A stretch of 64,000 nucleotides of DNA, from contig OX419757.1 in NCBI GenBank assembly GCA_948567375.1, forward strand, positions 41,292,001-41,356,000, read 5' to 3'. Below, one piece after another: positions 1 to 11,793 of the stretch (position 1 is its first letter; each line of letters begins with the position of its first letter). Below the pieces are notes generated by a model. That model did not search any database. It saw only the letters and a list, made by a program, of their open reading frames with translations, and had not been told where the DNA came from. The translations under genes and the position numbers were made by a program. The stretch is from Lunularia cruciata (Eukaryota; Streptophyta; Marchantiopsida; Lunulariales; Lunulariaceae).

Positions 1-544
1 ATGGCCCCCGCAGTATTCCTGACTTGTAAACTTCATTCTGATGCAAAGAAACCCTCCTTCTGCATCTGACCTCCTTCTTCCTCCTCTGACACAAACTAAG
101 CTTCTTTGGGTTTAATCCAATCCAAGTCTTTCTTCCTCCAACATGAAGTCTACTTCCTGGAGCCTGATCAAAACACAAGTTTCCTTTCATTTCTTCTCCA
201 TTTGGTTTCAATTTGGTTTCAGCAAGATACTTCTTCTTCAAAACTCGTCCAAAATGAAAAATGTAAGTACCACAATTGCCACCATGGTTACTACTCTATC
301 ACACTACTCCCGATTTATCTAATTTACTAGCACATAGATGCAACACGTCCACCATTCTCCATAAGTTACAACTAGAAGTACCAAGTGTTCTTGGGACAAG
401 GTGATTGCATTTAGAAAATTCTACCCAAAATGTAAGATGATGAATGATGTGAAATGATCCTTAGGTAGTATTTGAACATGAAAATCCCAATGGTTTAGTG
501 GAAATGGATTTGGTGGTCTATAAATTCCATCCATCCGATTCCTA
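1..544 (-). pseudogene. Family A Ty3/gypsy leader and gag start, decayed
   Basis: This stretch lies inside a minus-strand family A element, just past its primer binding site. From about 285 to 544 it closely matches 20221-20490, which holds the same position in another family A copy. No open frame survives; the short ORFs here do not resemble gag. It runs off the left edge of the window, so the rest of the element cannot be seen. Confidence 0.6.
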
Positions 545-556
545 CTCTGATACCAA
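545..556 (-). other. Primer binding site (initiator tRNA-Met type)
   Basis: On the minus strand this reads TTGGTATCAGAG, the usual plant LTR-retrotransposon site complementary to the 3' end of initiator tRNA-Met. It directly abuts the LTR at 557 and fixes the element's orientation as minus. Confidence 0.85.
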
Positions 557-894
557 TATAAAAGACCAAGATTGAGGAGAGAAATAAGAGAATGGAAGAT
601 CACATTAGGACACTTGAGTGTAGGAAACTCCAATGCCTAGCATGAGCTTTGGCTTTGGTATTTATATGGAGCATACAAGGCTCTTGAGAAGCTTCTCAAG
701 AAGCTTTCTTGAGCCACTTTCTTTGGAGTGCAAGCCAAGTTAATTGGGAAGTTTCTAGAAGCTACCTACTTGGAGTGCAAGCTAAGCTAACTGGGAAGCT
801 TCCTAGATACTTTTGTAATATTCTAGGCTAATTTTGCATATTTGCTACTTTTTTAGCCCTAACTAACTTCATTGCTAAATTCAATATTCTTACA
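557..894 (-). repeat. Family A LTR (5' LTR of a minus-strand copy)
   Basis: About 338 bp. It shares with the copies at 20503-20914 and 34617-34982 the stretch GAAGCTTCTCAAGAAGC, a TATA-like TATAAATACC block (here reversed) and the terminal TGTAA...TACA pattern. One terminal dinucleotide has decayed (TG to TA at 557). It is flanked on the left by its primer site and on the right by a family B gag remnant. Confidence 0.8.
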
Positions 895-2300
895 AAATAT
901 CTATTAGAAGCCATAATGTGTACAAATCATGGAATTGTAGTTGTAAGATCTAGTGCAAGCAATGCAAGAGATGTTGAACAAGTTTTGAGAGATCAAGATG
1001 AAAATGGAAGCATTGCAAAGTCAAGTATGTACATTGAAGAGTGATCATGTAATGAAATAGGAGGGATCATTCCAAAACCCAATGACAATGGCCAAAGTAC
1101 TTATAAAGTCATCCACAACAATGAAGCAACATTGTTACTACAAATGAAGAAGAGATATAACATTGAGTCTTACAAGAGACAATGCTTCATGTAAGTAATG
1201 GAGAATTGCATCTCAAGAATAAATTGATACCTTTGATTATTCAAAGTAAAGATTATAGATTTTTTTGCAAGCATTTTTGCATGTGAGTACTGGGCTAATA
1301 CAGCTCTCACTTGGCACAATACTTGAAAATGGTCAATGTTTGCAGAAGGAAGGAAGATCACTTAGATAACAATGCAAGAAGGTTTGTTGAAGAATTCCCA
1401 ATTGGTGGATTCTATGCAAATGGCTCAAATCCATTTATGAAGTTTGAAGCAAAAGAATAGTATCTAAGAATACATGGAGGTATTTCTTGATTTTCATGTT
1501 GCAATAATTAATATGAGCCAAACAAAATCTCTTGAAAACTTCAAATGGGAGTTAAAAGAACAAATTCAACAAGAGATGATGGTACAAAATCCTCATATAG
1601 TTTTTGAAGCCATAACATGTGCTCAAAGAAAAATAGGAGCACTTGGAGGTGGTGAAGGAGTTACCCCAACACAACACCATTGGGCTCAACCACCACACTT
1701 TGGTAGACCAGTTCCATGGAGTCAATGAGTAACATTCATTTTCAAGGTTGTGAAGCTTGATAATTCCAAGGAGAATAGGGACATGTTGAAGAAAAGAGAT
1801 ATGGAGACCCCAAGGGAGAAAAGGCTTGAGCAGAGCAACAATGTTGCTAAAATTGTAGCCAATTTGGGCACATAGCCATCAATTACTATGTTTGCTTCCA
1901 TAGGAGCACTCGGTTTCCATATAGGCAACCTTTGAACAATTTGGAGGGATGAATCAAGGATGAGGAAGTTGAAATTACATAAAGAAACAAATATCATAAG
2001 TAAATGTACCTCATGGCCTTATTGGCTCAAAAGAAAGGAGCAAAAGCAAGGAGAAGAAGAGGATGAATACACAAAGATTGAGGAAGATAAATGCACAATT
2101 AATTGTCATAAAAAGAGTCCTCAAAGGCAATCAAGTGAGAATATTGATAGATCTTGGAGCAATATCAAATTTCTTATCTTGCTCTATTTCAATAAGGTTG
2201 GGGATGGAGCTAGAGCAATAGATGTGAGGAATTGCACAAGAACTTGTCTTTCAAGCATTGAAAGATGCATAAGTACATGCACCAATCTTGTAATGGTATA
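895..2300 (+). pseudogene. Family B-like gag remnant
   Basis: This is a plus-strand relic of the gag of a family B element. The translated block NNEATLLLQMKKRYNIESYK at about 1118-1180 matches the gag start of the full family B copy at 32011-32265 on the other strand. The block KWELKEQIQQEMMVQNPH near 1545-1600 matches the gag at 27860-28066. A degraded zinc-knuckle region lies near 1830-1880. Stops and frame changes are frequent. Gag is the structural protein of the retrotransposon particle; this copy could not make it. Confidence 0.7.
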
Positions 2301-3730
2301 ATTCCAAACACAACTAAGTTGGCTATAGATGCATCAAGCATTACAATATGAGCAAATTTACTAAAAGAATGGGAGGATGGATGATTTCAATTGCATACTT
2401 CTCTCACACACTATTACCAAATTACTATTATTACACCACCAAACAAGAAGAGTTGGCAATTTTCCTTACTACCAAGCATTGAAAGCACTATCTTGGCAGG
2501 AAGGCATTTGTAGTTGAGATAAACCGTAAACCACTAGTCTACCTAGAGAATAAAAAGATCTATCCCATCAATAGATTTGTTAGGCAGAGTGGAAAAAATG
2601 GTTTAACATGACTTATATATATGGAGTGCAAGAAGCAACTTCCAAATGCATTCACTCGGATGACTATGGTGAACAATATGGTTATAGAGGTCAAGATGCA
2701 CCTAGATTTCTAGAGGCCACAAAGACTGATCCATAGATTATAGGTGCTCAATCATCCAAGTGCGTCACCTATACCTAAGGCCTTACCTTCCTAGATGGCA
2801 AGTTATGGATCCTCAATGCTTTAGACTTATGAACCACCATTCTTGCTGAGTGTCATGATTCCACCATTACAAGTCATGTTGGAGTGGACAAAAATTTTGG
2901 TACAATTAAATGTCATTACTATTGGCAAAAGATAGACCAAGATGTGATGAATTATGTTCAAAGTTGCCTTCTCTATCAATAAAATAAAGCCCGTAACCAA
3001 GCTCTCATAGGTCTCCTTCAACCCTTTCCTACTCCTGCAAAACATTAGGAGCATGTCAACATGGATCTAGTTTGTGAACTACCCAAGTACATCTGAAGTT
3101 TTGACCCCATTGTAGTCTTTGTGGACTGATTGAACAAAATGATTCTTTTGTGTCCTACAACCAATAATGTGATTGTGCCACAATTTGCTCAATTGTACTT
3201 AGCTATAATCTTTTCTCAACATGGCTTGTCCCAAGTGCTCATGATAGATCATGGCACTCAATTCACTAGTTTATTTTGGAGAACACTCTTTGGAGTCTTC
3301 AAAACCAAACTTGCAATGTCCACAACCAAAAATTGATGGAAAAATAGACCTAGCTAATTGCACTATCAAGGATATGTTATGAAGCTTCACTTTGGAGAAA
3401 AAAGAAAAGAGTAACACACCTTCCTCAAGTGGAATTTTCCTACAACAATTTGGTGAATGCATCTAGAAAACTCACACTTGTCAGCCCCATGGCTATCAAA
3501 GTTGATATTGTCAACACTTTTGTATATCGGATCAAACAAGGCATGAAGAATGCCAAAAATAGGTTGTAGATAGCCCAAAATTGTCAAAAACATATGTAGA
3601 TGCATTGCATTGGTACATGGTGTTTGAAGTTGGGATCAAGTGTGGCTTTCTATCACCAAAATTATGTTGGTTGGCCCTTGTAAGCTCAAATCCTGCTTCA
3701 TTGGTCCTTTTCCCATTAATGGTAGAATTT
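2230..3730 (+). pseudogene. Family B-like pol remnant (RNase H, integrase)
   Basis: This continues the relic above, with protease and most of reverse transcriptase missing. Readable blocks include KLAIDASS-like RNase H sequence near 2320, an integrase zinc-binding region near 2850-3000, and the integrase core from about 3060 to 3340 (QLYLAIIFSQHGLSQVLMID at 3196-3255). A later block, VDIVNTFVYRIKQGMKNAK near 3500-3555, matches 24600-24670 in the full family B copy. Many stops and frameshifts are present. The gag-to-RNase H jump near 2230 implies an internal deletion. Confidence 0.7.
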
Positions 3731-4140
3731 GAAAACACACCAAAAACTTCAAAACCAATTTTGGCGGCCTAAATGAAAGAATTATGCCTCAAAAAATGGA
3801 ATCTTACCTGCCTTTAGGATGCACTCTTTAGAAGGAAAATGTATTGCCTTCAACTCCTTGTTTGTCTTTTTTAGATCTTTCCAACTATACTTCACCCATG
3901 TTGTTTTGAACTTCCTACAAAAAGATTCTCCAAAGATTCCCTTTGGTTAAACTTGTTTGACCAACCAAATGGGACTAGGATGACATGTCACCAATCCATG
4001 CATCTAATGTAAAGGTATAGACTGTTGATTGTCACCAATCATGTATCTAATCTAAGGGTGTAGCTCACTTTGAAGAGATCTTCTTTGCGATACAATAAAA
4101 ACAAGGTGCTCCTTTGGAGCATCAGAGTTATCTAAGGATA
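3731..4140 (+). repeat. Family B LTR fragment, plus orientation
   Basis: About 410 bp matching the reverse complement of the LTRs at 22581-24081 and 32928-33686. Shared blocks include GATTCCCTTTGGTTAAACTT, TTTGACCAACCAAATGGGAC and the reversed TATA-like stretch before AAGGTGCTCC. The outer end is missing. It is probably the decayed 3' LTR of the plus-strand relic at 895-3730. Confidence 0.6.
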
Positions 4141-4400
4141 CCAATCTTGTGTGCTTCTTGGGCAAGTACACCACCAAAGTACAGTACCAAATACACTTAA
4201 AAAATCCATCCTCATATGTTTTGGCCAAGAGTTATTGAATACAATCACCTTATCGGATGAACTATTGATCTCTCCAATTATGATTTATGGAGAGCAATAA
4301 ACATGCTTCATTTAATTTAGATATACTTGTGATTAAGTATTAGAGCAATATTCATGATGGAAAATGTTTGAATTTATCATTATTATTCAATAATAAATTG
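4141..4400. other. AT-rich spacer, nothing recognised
   Basis: Between the family B LTR fragment and the next gag remnant. No open frame, repeat or RNA gene was recognised. Confidence 0.5.
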
Positions 4401-5082
4401 ATTATCTTATTTGGCTCTTTGAAGACAGAAATCATGATGATAAAAAACTTGAATGAATACTTTGAAACAAAAGAAGAAGATTGAATTCAATTTCCAAAAA
4501 CTAAGGCATTTAAAGGCAAGATTTTAGCAAGTATAAGAGAGAATGTTGTCTTTGATTGTAAGTGTTATTTTAAGGCCAAACTTTCTAAACAATCAAAGCT
4601 ATATCTTCTTGGCTTTTAGTTAACTAAGAGTGGCAAAACTATGATGACAATTCCAAGTAGGGCAAGCTCAATCATAAAATTTGTACCAATCTCAACATGG
4701 GAAGATTTCAAGGCTATGAAAATTAGTATATTTTGAGTAATGAATATTATACAAATTGCACAAGATTCATTGGAAAAATTGAGGTAGATTGGTTCAATAA
4801 GAAATTGCATTTTCAATTCCAAAATACAATGATATAGATTCTAGAGATGCATGAAACCAAAGCACTTGATTGGTTTGTGAGAAGGTTGAAATTGCACACT
4901 AAATCAAAAGTAACCATGTAGGAGCCTTGAAATTTAGGAGAAGCTAAGCAATTAGCCAAATACTTTGATTCTCTAGTTACTACAACTTGGTCTTGATACA
5001 TACCTTTGTAGAACCTATACACACATTAAGCACAAGTAGATGAGCCAATACTAATGAAGATGAATACCAAACTAAAAACACT
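4401..5082 (+). pseudogene. Family A gag remnant
   Basis: This is a plus-strand family A gag relic that aligns in reverse with the gag of the minus-strand copy at 19540-20110. Shared blocks include GGCAAAACTATGATGACAAT-type sequence at 4630-4650 and the protein stretch EAKQLAKYFDSLVTTTWS near 4940-4990. Frames are broken throughout. It is followed directly by an LTR fragment and then by a second gag fragment, so two copies are juxtaposed here. Confidence 0.6.
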
Positions 5083-5358
5083 CAATTGAGAGAAACTCTA
5101 AATGCTTGAACTAAACTTGGGCCTTGATATTTCTAAGTGAGTATAGTAAAAGATTCTAAAGGAAGCTTCTTAAGAATTTTTCTACTAGAAGCCATCTATT
5201 TTGGAGTACAAGTTAAGCTAGCCATTTATTGGTATACAAGCTACTCAATCCAATGGAAGTTTCAAGAAGCTTTTTAGATGCTTCTAGAATATTTTTAGAA
5301 TTCCTAAATGTACGCTAACTCCTTTTAGCTATGCTTAACTTTTGTTAACTCAATATTG
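5083..5358 (-). repeat. Family A LTR fragment
   Basis: Contains GGAAGCTTCTTAAG, GCTTCTAGAATATT and a right end resembling the family A LTR start (ACTCAATATTG). It separates two gag fragments. No target duplication could be read, so it may be truncated. Confidence 0.55.
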
Positions 5359-6232
5359 ATTTGAGAATTAAAGTAGATTGGCTCCATAAGAAGTTGTATT
5401 ATCCAATTCCAATTTATAGTGATGTAGATTCTAGAGATAAATGAAAGCAAAGCACTTGATTTATATTGAAATCATGAACTAAATTGAAAGTAACCATACA
5501 ATAATCTAGACATTTGGAGGAAGCTATACTATTAACTAAGCTCTTTGATTCTCTAGTTATTATGATTAGGCCTTGACCCAAATCTTCACAAAATCTACAA
5601 ATACATCAAGTACAAGTGGACTTACAAATACCAATGGAGATCAAAGCAATCTAGTGAAAAAAATCAACACTATAGGTCTTGAAAATTTGAGATAAAATAG
5701 TAGTTGCTTCTATTATTGCATAATTGGATATTAATTTATAAATATCCAAGCAAGAAATGACAACTTAACCAATTGCACAAATGAAAGTCTTGAAGCATGA
5801 TGATAATATAAAAGAAGATTATCAATAGGATATATCAATCCATTTACTACAAATCTAATTAACTCTTATAGAATTGAAGGCTTGATGTATTGAATTTCAT
5901 TCACTTGCATGGTATTATGTCAAATTATGGTAATAAGATTTTGGTTGATTATATGAGTTTTTAATTTTAGATGTCCATGCAATTAGCAAAGGAGTTGTAA
6001 ATTTTTATTAGGCCAATATTAGGTAATAAATTAATGATGATAGATAGTAGGAAGTGTTTTGCATTTTATAACTCATATCTTGTTGAATTCAAGGTTGGCA
6101 AGTAGTATTCAAAGTGCATGAAATCTATAGTAGTTCCTTTATAACACAATATCATTTTAGATTTTACTTGGCTTGAACATCATGGTTTCAATTTGATTTG
6201 GCACGATGAAAAATTCAAGTATAATACCAAGG
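5359..6232 (+). pseudogene. Family A gag end and aspartic protease remnant
   Basis: The first part repeats gag sequence (GATGTAGATTCTAGAG near 5420). From about 5940 the translation tracks the protease of the minus-strand copy at 17794-18099: MQLAKEL, LVEFKVGK and a degraded form of ILGLPWLERH (here ILDFTWLEHH near 6155-6185). The catalytic Asp block is decayed, with VDYMSF in place of the usual D-[ST]-G. The frame is cut off at 6232 by a solo LTR and resumes at 6667. Confidence 0.6.
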
Positions 6233-6661
6233 TGTAATAATACGGAGTTAGTATACAAGTTAATAAAAATTAATGAGTTAGTCGTCTAAGTTAAATATAG
6301 CAAAAAAGAGGTAAAATTAGCCTAAGAAGATTTCTAGAAGCATCTAGGAAGCTTGTGGTGAGAAGCTTCTAGGCATTTTTTCAAGTGTAGATAATTTATA
6401 TGCTAACTTAATGGTTAGTTTAGCTTGTATGCCACGTAAATAACTAGCTTAACTTGCATGCCAAGTAAAAAATGAGCTTAACTTGCAGTCCAAGTAAGGT
6501 GGTTTCTATAAGGAACCTTCCTTGGAAGCTTCTTTGGAGTCTTGTACCCAATTGCCTATAAATACCAAAGCCATACTCAAGCTAGGCATTTGGAGCTTTT
6601 ATCATTTGAGAGTTCCAATTTGATCTTCCATTCTTATATTTCTCTCCTCAATATTTTTACA
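6233..6661 (+). repeat. Solo family A LTR with target duplication CAAGG
   Basis: A 429-bp LTR beginning TGTAATAATA and ending ATTTTTACA. It is flanked by perfect 5-bp direct repeats CAAGG (6228-6232 and 6662-6666). No internal region adjoins it, so it is a solo LTR left by LTR-LTR recombination. It interrupts the region just after the protease. A TATA-like TATAAATA lies at 6557-6564. Confidence 0.85.
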
Positions 6662-7154
6662 CAAGGTAAAATTTTTTGATTATGTTGCTTGGCACCTTTG
6701 AGGAAGATATTAAAAATCTTATAGCACAATGTGAATCTAATAAGAATAAAATCCAAAAAATTGATCAATTAGATAATATAAGAGTTTGAAGATATGTTTC
6801 TTGACAATCCTCTAAAAAGATGACCCTCTAATTGAGGTATGTCCTTCAAGATCAAGTTATTGCCAAGAAATACTCCAATGATTTATACTAATCTATCATC
6901 TCTCACCAAAGGAACTAGAAGATCTCCAAATAATATTTATCAAGTTGTTGGAGAAGAACTTCACACAACATAGCACATCATCTTAGAGAGCATCAATAAT
7001 ATTTGCACCAAAGATAGAAAAGTTTTGATTCTATATTGATTTTTGTAGTCTTAATAAACAAACCATGAAGAATATAGATCCCTTACCTTGGATTGATGAC
7101 TTGTTGGATTAAATAAATGGAGCAAGATACTTCTTTACATTGGATTTATAAAGC
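6662..7154 (+). pseudogene. Family A protease-RT linker and RT start
   Basis: Resumes the relic interrupted at 6232. Readable blocks include CLAPLRK just after the LTR and KELEDLQIIFIKLLEKNFTQ near 6908-6967. DPLPWIDDLLD near 7077-7110 is the reverse transcriptase block usually read YPLPxIDDLLD. Another LTR fragment cuts the sequence shortly after the TLDL block. Confidence 0.6.
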
Positions 7155-7480
7155 TTTAATAATATAGAGTTAGCATAAACAAAGTATAGCTAAAAAGGAG
7201 TAGAACTAATACATATCTTGTCATACCTCTAAGAATGTTTTAGGAGCATCCAAGAAGCTTATGGCAAGAAGCTTCTAGAACCTTCCAAAGGATTGAATAG
7301 CTTGTATGCCAAGTAAATAGCTACCTTAGCTTGTACTACAAGAAAGGTGACCAATTTAGCTTATAAGATAAGAAAAGTTGCTTTTAGAAGGAAGCTTCAT
7401 ATGAATCTTATATTGAGCTTACTTATCTCTATAAATATCAAAACTTAAGCTCAGCTCAACATTCAAAGTTTTTTTTAAAG
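7155..7480 (+). repeat. Family A LTR fragment
   Basis: Plus-oriented, with AAGAAGCTTCTAGAACCTTC and a degraded TATAAATATC near 7430. Neither end is clean and no duplication was found. It interrupts reverse transcriptase. Confidence 0.55.
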
Positions 7481-7734
7481 AGTATTTATAGAGTGCATGA
7501 GATTTGTGATAACTAGCCGGGCAATGTGGTAAGATATGAAAACACCCAATCCCATTTTGACCTTGATATGTAAAATTGTCTTAGACCATATGTACTGATT
7601 CATCAATTTTAGGCGACAACACACTTGATCAAATATAAATAATATATATATATGACCAAAATTAAATTCCTAAAATGCAAAAATGTTGTTAGACAAATGA
7701 AAATAGCTTATGCAAAAAATACGACCATATTCTC
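7481..7734. other. Unassigned AT-rich segment
   Basis: About 250 bp between an LTR fragment and the next pol relic. It contains a short (TA) run near 7650. No similarity to the neighbouring element families was recognised. Confidence 0.4.
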
Positions 7735-9755
7735 TTCTACACAACAATATCATTTTAGGTTTTATTTGGCTTGAACATCATAAGGATTGATTTGATTGGA
7801 CCCAAGTGGTTAACACCAAGGCAAAATTATCAATTAGGTGTTTTGGCACCTTTGAGTAAGACACCTAAGATTATTCAATTCCAAGATGTAAAGTTTGTCA
7901 ATATAGAAATTATAGAATAAATTTTGGAGGAAATATTCATTATTTTATTTTGTGTATCAAACTAATAATGCAAGGATGATATGATGAAGATAATGAGCTC
8001 TAAAAGGAAGTGGATGATTAGATAATATAGGATTTTGTATATGTGTTTCTTGATCATATTCCAAAGGTGATATCTATTTATCAAGGTATGCACTTCAAGA
8101 TCAAGCTATTGTCATGGAACATTTTGATGAATAGATAATTTTATTAGCTCTCACTAAAGAAGTTACAAGAATAACAATAACCAAGTTTTTAAGAAAGATC
8201 TCATACATTACAACACATCCACTTTAGAAGCACTAGTACCAAAGAAAGATAGAATGCTTTGATTTTATATTGATTATTGTGGTCTTAATAAGAAAACCAC
8301 AAAATACTTATCCCTTGCCTCAAATTGATGAGTTGATTGATCAACTAAGTGGAGAATGATACTTCTCTAAATTGGATCTTTGAAGTGTCTATTGGCATAT
8401 TCTAATTGATATAGAAGATGTGTAGAAGATAACCTTTTGTACAACATATGGGCATTTTGAATGGAGTGTTTAACCTTTGGCTAACTAATGCTCCAAATGT
8501 TTTCATGGATCAAATAAATTGGTATATAAGTGCTATTGGATCAATACATGGTATGATATAATTCTTGGATGATATTTTAATTTACAATAAGACTGAGGTA
8601 GAATACAATAATCATGTAAGAGAAGTCTTGAGACTAATATTGCAATTCTATTGGAAAATTTCTTTGCAAGAAATCTAAGTATGGCTTTGGTAAAAGAAGT
8701 TACATCTTGGACTATAAGGTTTTAATAGAGGGATCAAATGGAAGAGTAGAAAATCAAAACTATTACCAATTGTCCTACTCTTAAGGATTTATGGAAGTAT
8801 ATGGATGTAATGGATTGGTAAGCTTTTATTGATGGTTCATTCACTATTATACTCATGTGATTGCATAGTTTATCATATCTTGGGGAAGAAAATAAGCTTC
8901 AAATGGACCACTAAGAAATAATAAGCATTCAAGAAACGTAAGGATATGGTATCTTTATGACCTATCATCCAACCAAATGATTTGCAACTACCTTGTGTAG
9001 TAGATTTTGATACTTCTAACTGTATAATTGGAAATATGCTACAATAGGAATTCTCATATAGATCTTATCTCATTTCCTTTCTATTTCAATAAACATAATA
9101 AGAAAGAATTATCTTTCTAAGATTTGAATTTTGAGATTTGAGATTGATAACAACTTGAAATAATATATATAACAAATTTATGGAGATATTATCTCTATAG
9201 AAACAAGTGATAATATGTACCAATCACAAACCTTTGTTATAAACCTTACATTAAGAGGACATGAAGAATCTGCATCATTGGTGTGAGATCAACCAAAATT
9301 TTTTGATATTAAGTTTGAGTACAAACAAGGAAAGTTCTATGCTATTCTTGATGACTTATCACAATGATTTGGTTTGAATATTCTTCTTAAATCTCTCATA
9401 ATAAAAAAAATTCACAATTTCAATTAACTCAAAGGTCAAAACATAATTCAAGTTTGCATTACAACAAGACCATTTCTTTCATCTTATGTTAGGTTACCTT
9501 GCAACTCATGATAAGGAAGGTGGCCTTCTATTTTATGGGAACTTAATCTATATTCTAATTATCAAGGATCTAAACCTTGTATGACTTCAAGAGGTGCATG
9601 ACTTACCAATTGCTTGTCACATGGGTGTGTACAAGACATTGAGTACCCTACAACGTTAATGGTGTTGGTTTACCATGGCATAAGAGAATCAAGAGTTTTT
9701 TCTAATCTAGAACTATCAATGCAACAAAATAAACAACCAAAAACCAAGTGGACTA
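7735..9755 (+). pseudogene. Family A pol remnant: protease end, RT, RNase H, integrase start
   Basis: Second family A pol relic in the same orientation. It starts at the protease end (a degraded ILGFIWLEHH near 7750). Reverse transcriptase follows, with degraded LPFGLTNAP as NLWLTNAPNVFMD (8472-8511) and [12 protein letters not shown] (8561-8596), the equivalent of the YxDD-containing block. RNase H blocks include SFKWTTKK near 8900 and PCVVDFDTSN near 8990-9020. The integrase zinc region begins near 9480-9650. It is full of stops and ends against another LTR scrap near 9755. Confidence 0.65.
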
Positions 9756-9870
9756 AGTTTGTAAGAAGGTTCTAGTGGCTTCTTAGATGATTCTAGAACA
9801 TTGTTCAATTCTTAGTTGTATACTAATTTTACCTTATTTTAGCAAAAAATTCTTTTTTAAAATATAGCTG
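9756..9870 (-). repeat. Short family A LTR scrap
   Basis: Contains GGTTCTAGTGGCTTCTTAGA and ATTCTAGAACATTG, typical of the family A LTR body. Both ends are lost. Confidence 0.35.
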
Positions 9871-10265
9871 CAACACAAATTAATGATAATCATACTTTTA
9901 GGTAAGAAAAGATAAGTATAGCTAAACTATAGACTAATAATTACTATATCTCTAGCTAACTATAGCTAGAAGATTTCAAGGGTAAAATAATTGGGAGATT
10001 CTAAGTAGTGATTGTTGCACAAAATTGACTGGTAGAATTGAATCAAACTGGTTATATGAGGTTCTATGTAAATCAATTTCAAATACAATACTGTAAATTC
10101 TATAAATAAATGAAGCTAAAGCTCTAGATTGGTTTTTTAAAGGCTTGAAATCATACACTAAAATAGAAGTAATCAGACATGAACCTAAATATCTAGAAGA
10201 AGCCATGCAATTGGCCAAGCACATTGATTCTTAGGTAATCACAACTTGGTTTTGACCTAAACCTT
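9871..10265 (+). pseudogene. Family A gag scrap
   Basis: From about 10000 this matches family A gag (GAATCAAACTGGTTATATGA, and a degraded EAMQLAKHFDS block near 10200-10230). It passes directly into integrase sequence near 10270, so everything from the end of gag through RNase H is missing. Confidence 0.5.
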
Positions 10266-11371
10266 TACCAAACTTGAATACCCTACAATGTTATGGTTGT
10301 CATCCAATATGACATTAGAGGTTTGAGAGTTTTTCTAATCTTATGATAGCTTCCAATGCAACAAGATAAGCAACTAGAAACCAAATGTACTATTTCAACC
10401 ACTACTAATTCCATTTGCTCAATGATAACATGTGAGCTCAGACGTTATCATACAACAATCATGGTATTTGTCAATAAGCTCAAAAATCATATTCACTTTA
10501 TGCCCACTATGGATATAATAGATACTCCAACATTGGCCCAGATTTACTTTGCTACTATCTTAAAATATCATGGGATGCCAAGAGTTCTCAACTTGGATTG
10601 TAATCCTTAATTTATGGGTAAATATTGGCAAGCACTTTTCAAGATATTTAGCACCAAGATTGCATTATCTAAAACTTATCACACTCAAATTGATGGTCAA
10701 ACTGAATGAGAAAATCACTCCTTGGAGAGTATGCTCTATACTTTTATCATATTTATCACATCAATTTGGATATTTATCTTGTAGTTGCCAAATTTAACTA
10801 CAATAATTCCAAGCAAACAAGTATAGGATGTACACCAAGGCAAATCTCATTTCTTTATTGCTCAAAATTGGCAAAAACCAATATTCACATAGATATCATT
10901 GTGATATCACCTTTCAAATAGATGATAAGGTTATGCTTTCATTCATTAACCTAATCTCCCTCTAGACACCCAAGTTTGTGGATTTACTCCCGATAGATCC
11001 ATTTGATATTACTTATATCATCCTTCAGATTGCCTTCAAATTTTCACTTCCTAGTCACATAAAGATCCATCTTGACTTCCATGTCTTGAAATTAAAATCC
11101 TTTATTTTCAACCCATTTTCTTTTCTTAATTGTATGCAATTTTCTCTTCAAATCTCTATTAGTGACTATAAAGAATGCAAAATTGATTGTATTCTTGCAC
11201 AAAGAGACATCCAATATGGTAACCAACAACAAATTCAATATAAGATCCTTTGGAAAGGATATACTCTTGATGATGGATATGGGAGCCTCTTTTTCATCTC
11301 CAAAAGGTTCAAGTGGCCAAATAAGAGTTTGAAGATTCCATGGTAACATCACCATGGAATAGTGTGGGGAA
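10266..11371 (+). pseudogene. Family A integrase with chromodomain, decayed
   Basis: Integrase cuts and joins the element into host DNA; the chromodomain is thought to steer it to marked chromatin. The core reads PTLAQIYFATILKYHGMPRV (10530-10589) and then SKTYHTQIDGQTE near 10670-10708, the equivalent of the STAYHPQTDGQTE block. The chromodomain reads IQYKILWKGYTLDDG near 11233-11277, matching the family form QYKVLWKGYPLDDATWE. Stops interrupt every domain. An LTR in the same orientation follows. Confidence 0.7.
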
Positions 11372-11793
11372 TACAATAAATAATATCAAGTTAGTAGAAG
11401 CTAAATATAGTTAGAAGGAGGCTTAACTAGTATATATTTAAGAATTCTACAAATATTCTAGAAGCATCCAAGAAGCTTCTTGGTGAGAAGGTTCTAGACC
11501 TTTCAAGGGATTGAGTCGCTAATATGTTGAGTAGAAGGTTAGGTTAGCTTGTACATTAAGTAAACAACTAGCTTAACTTAGATACCAAGTAAATGGCTAA
11601 CTTAGCTTGTATTCCAAGAAAGTTAACTTCTAGAGGGAATTTTCTTAAGAAGCTTCTTAGGGAGTCTTATACTAAATTTACTTATCTCTATTAATAGAAA
11701 AGCTTGAACTTAACTCAAGCATTTGGAGTTTCTCTCAATTAACAACTCTCAATTAATCTTCAATTCTCTTATTTCTTTCCTTGGTCGGTTATA
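11372..11793 (+). repeat. Family A LTR (3' LTR of preceding copy)
   Basis: About 420 bp, beginning near TACAATAAATAATATCAAG, with AGAAGCTTCTTGGTGAGAAG inside. It follows the chromodomain of 10266-11371 as a 3' LTR should. The right edge is approximate because the terminal CA is lost. Confidence 0.65.

Noticed and set aside
1-60. ATG at base 1 as a gene start
   Set aside because: The frame closes quickly and the region aligns to a retrotransposon leader.
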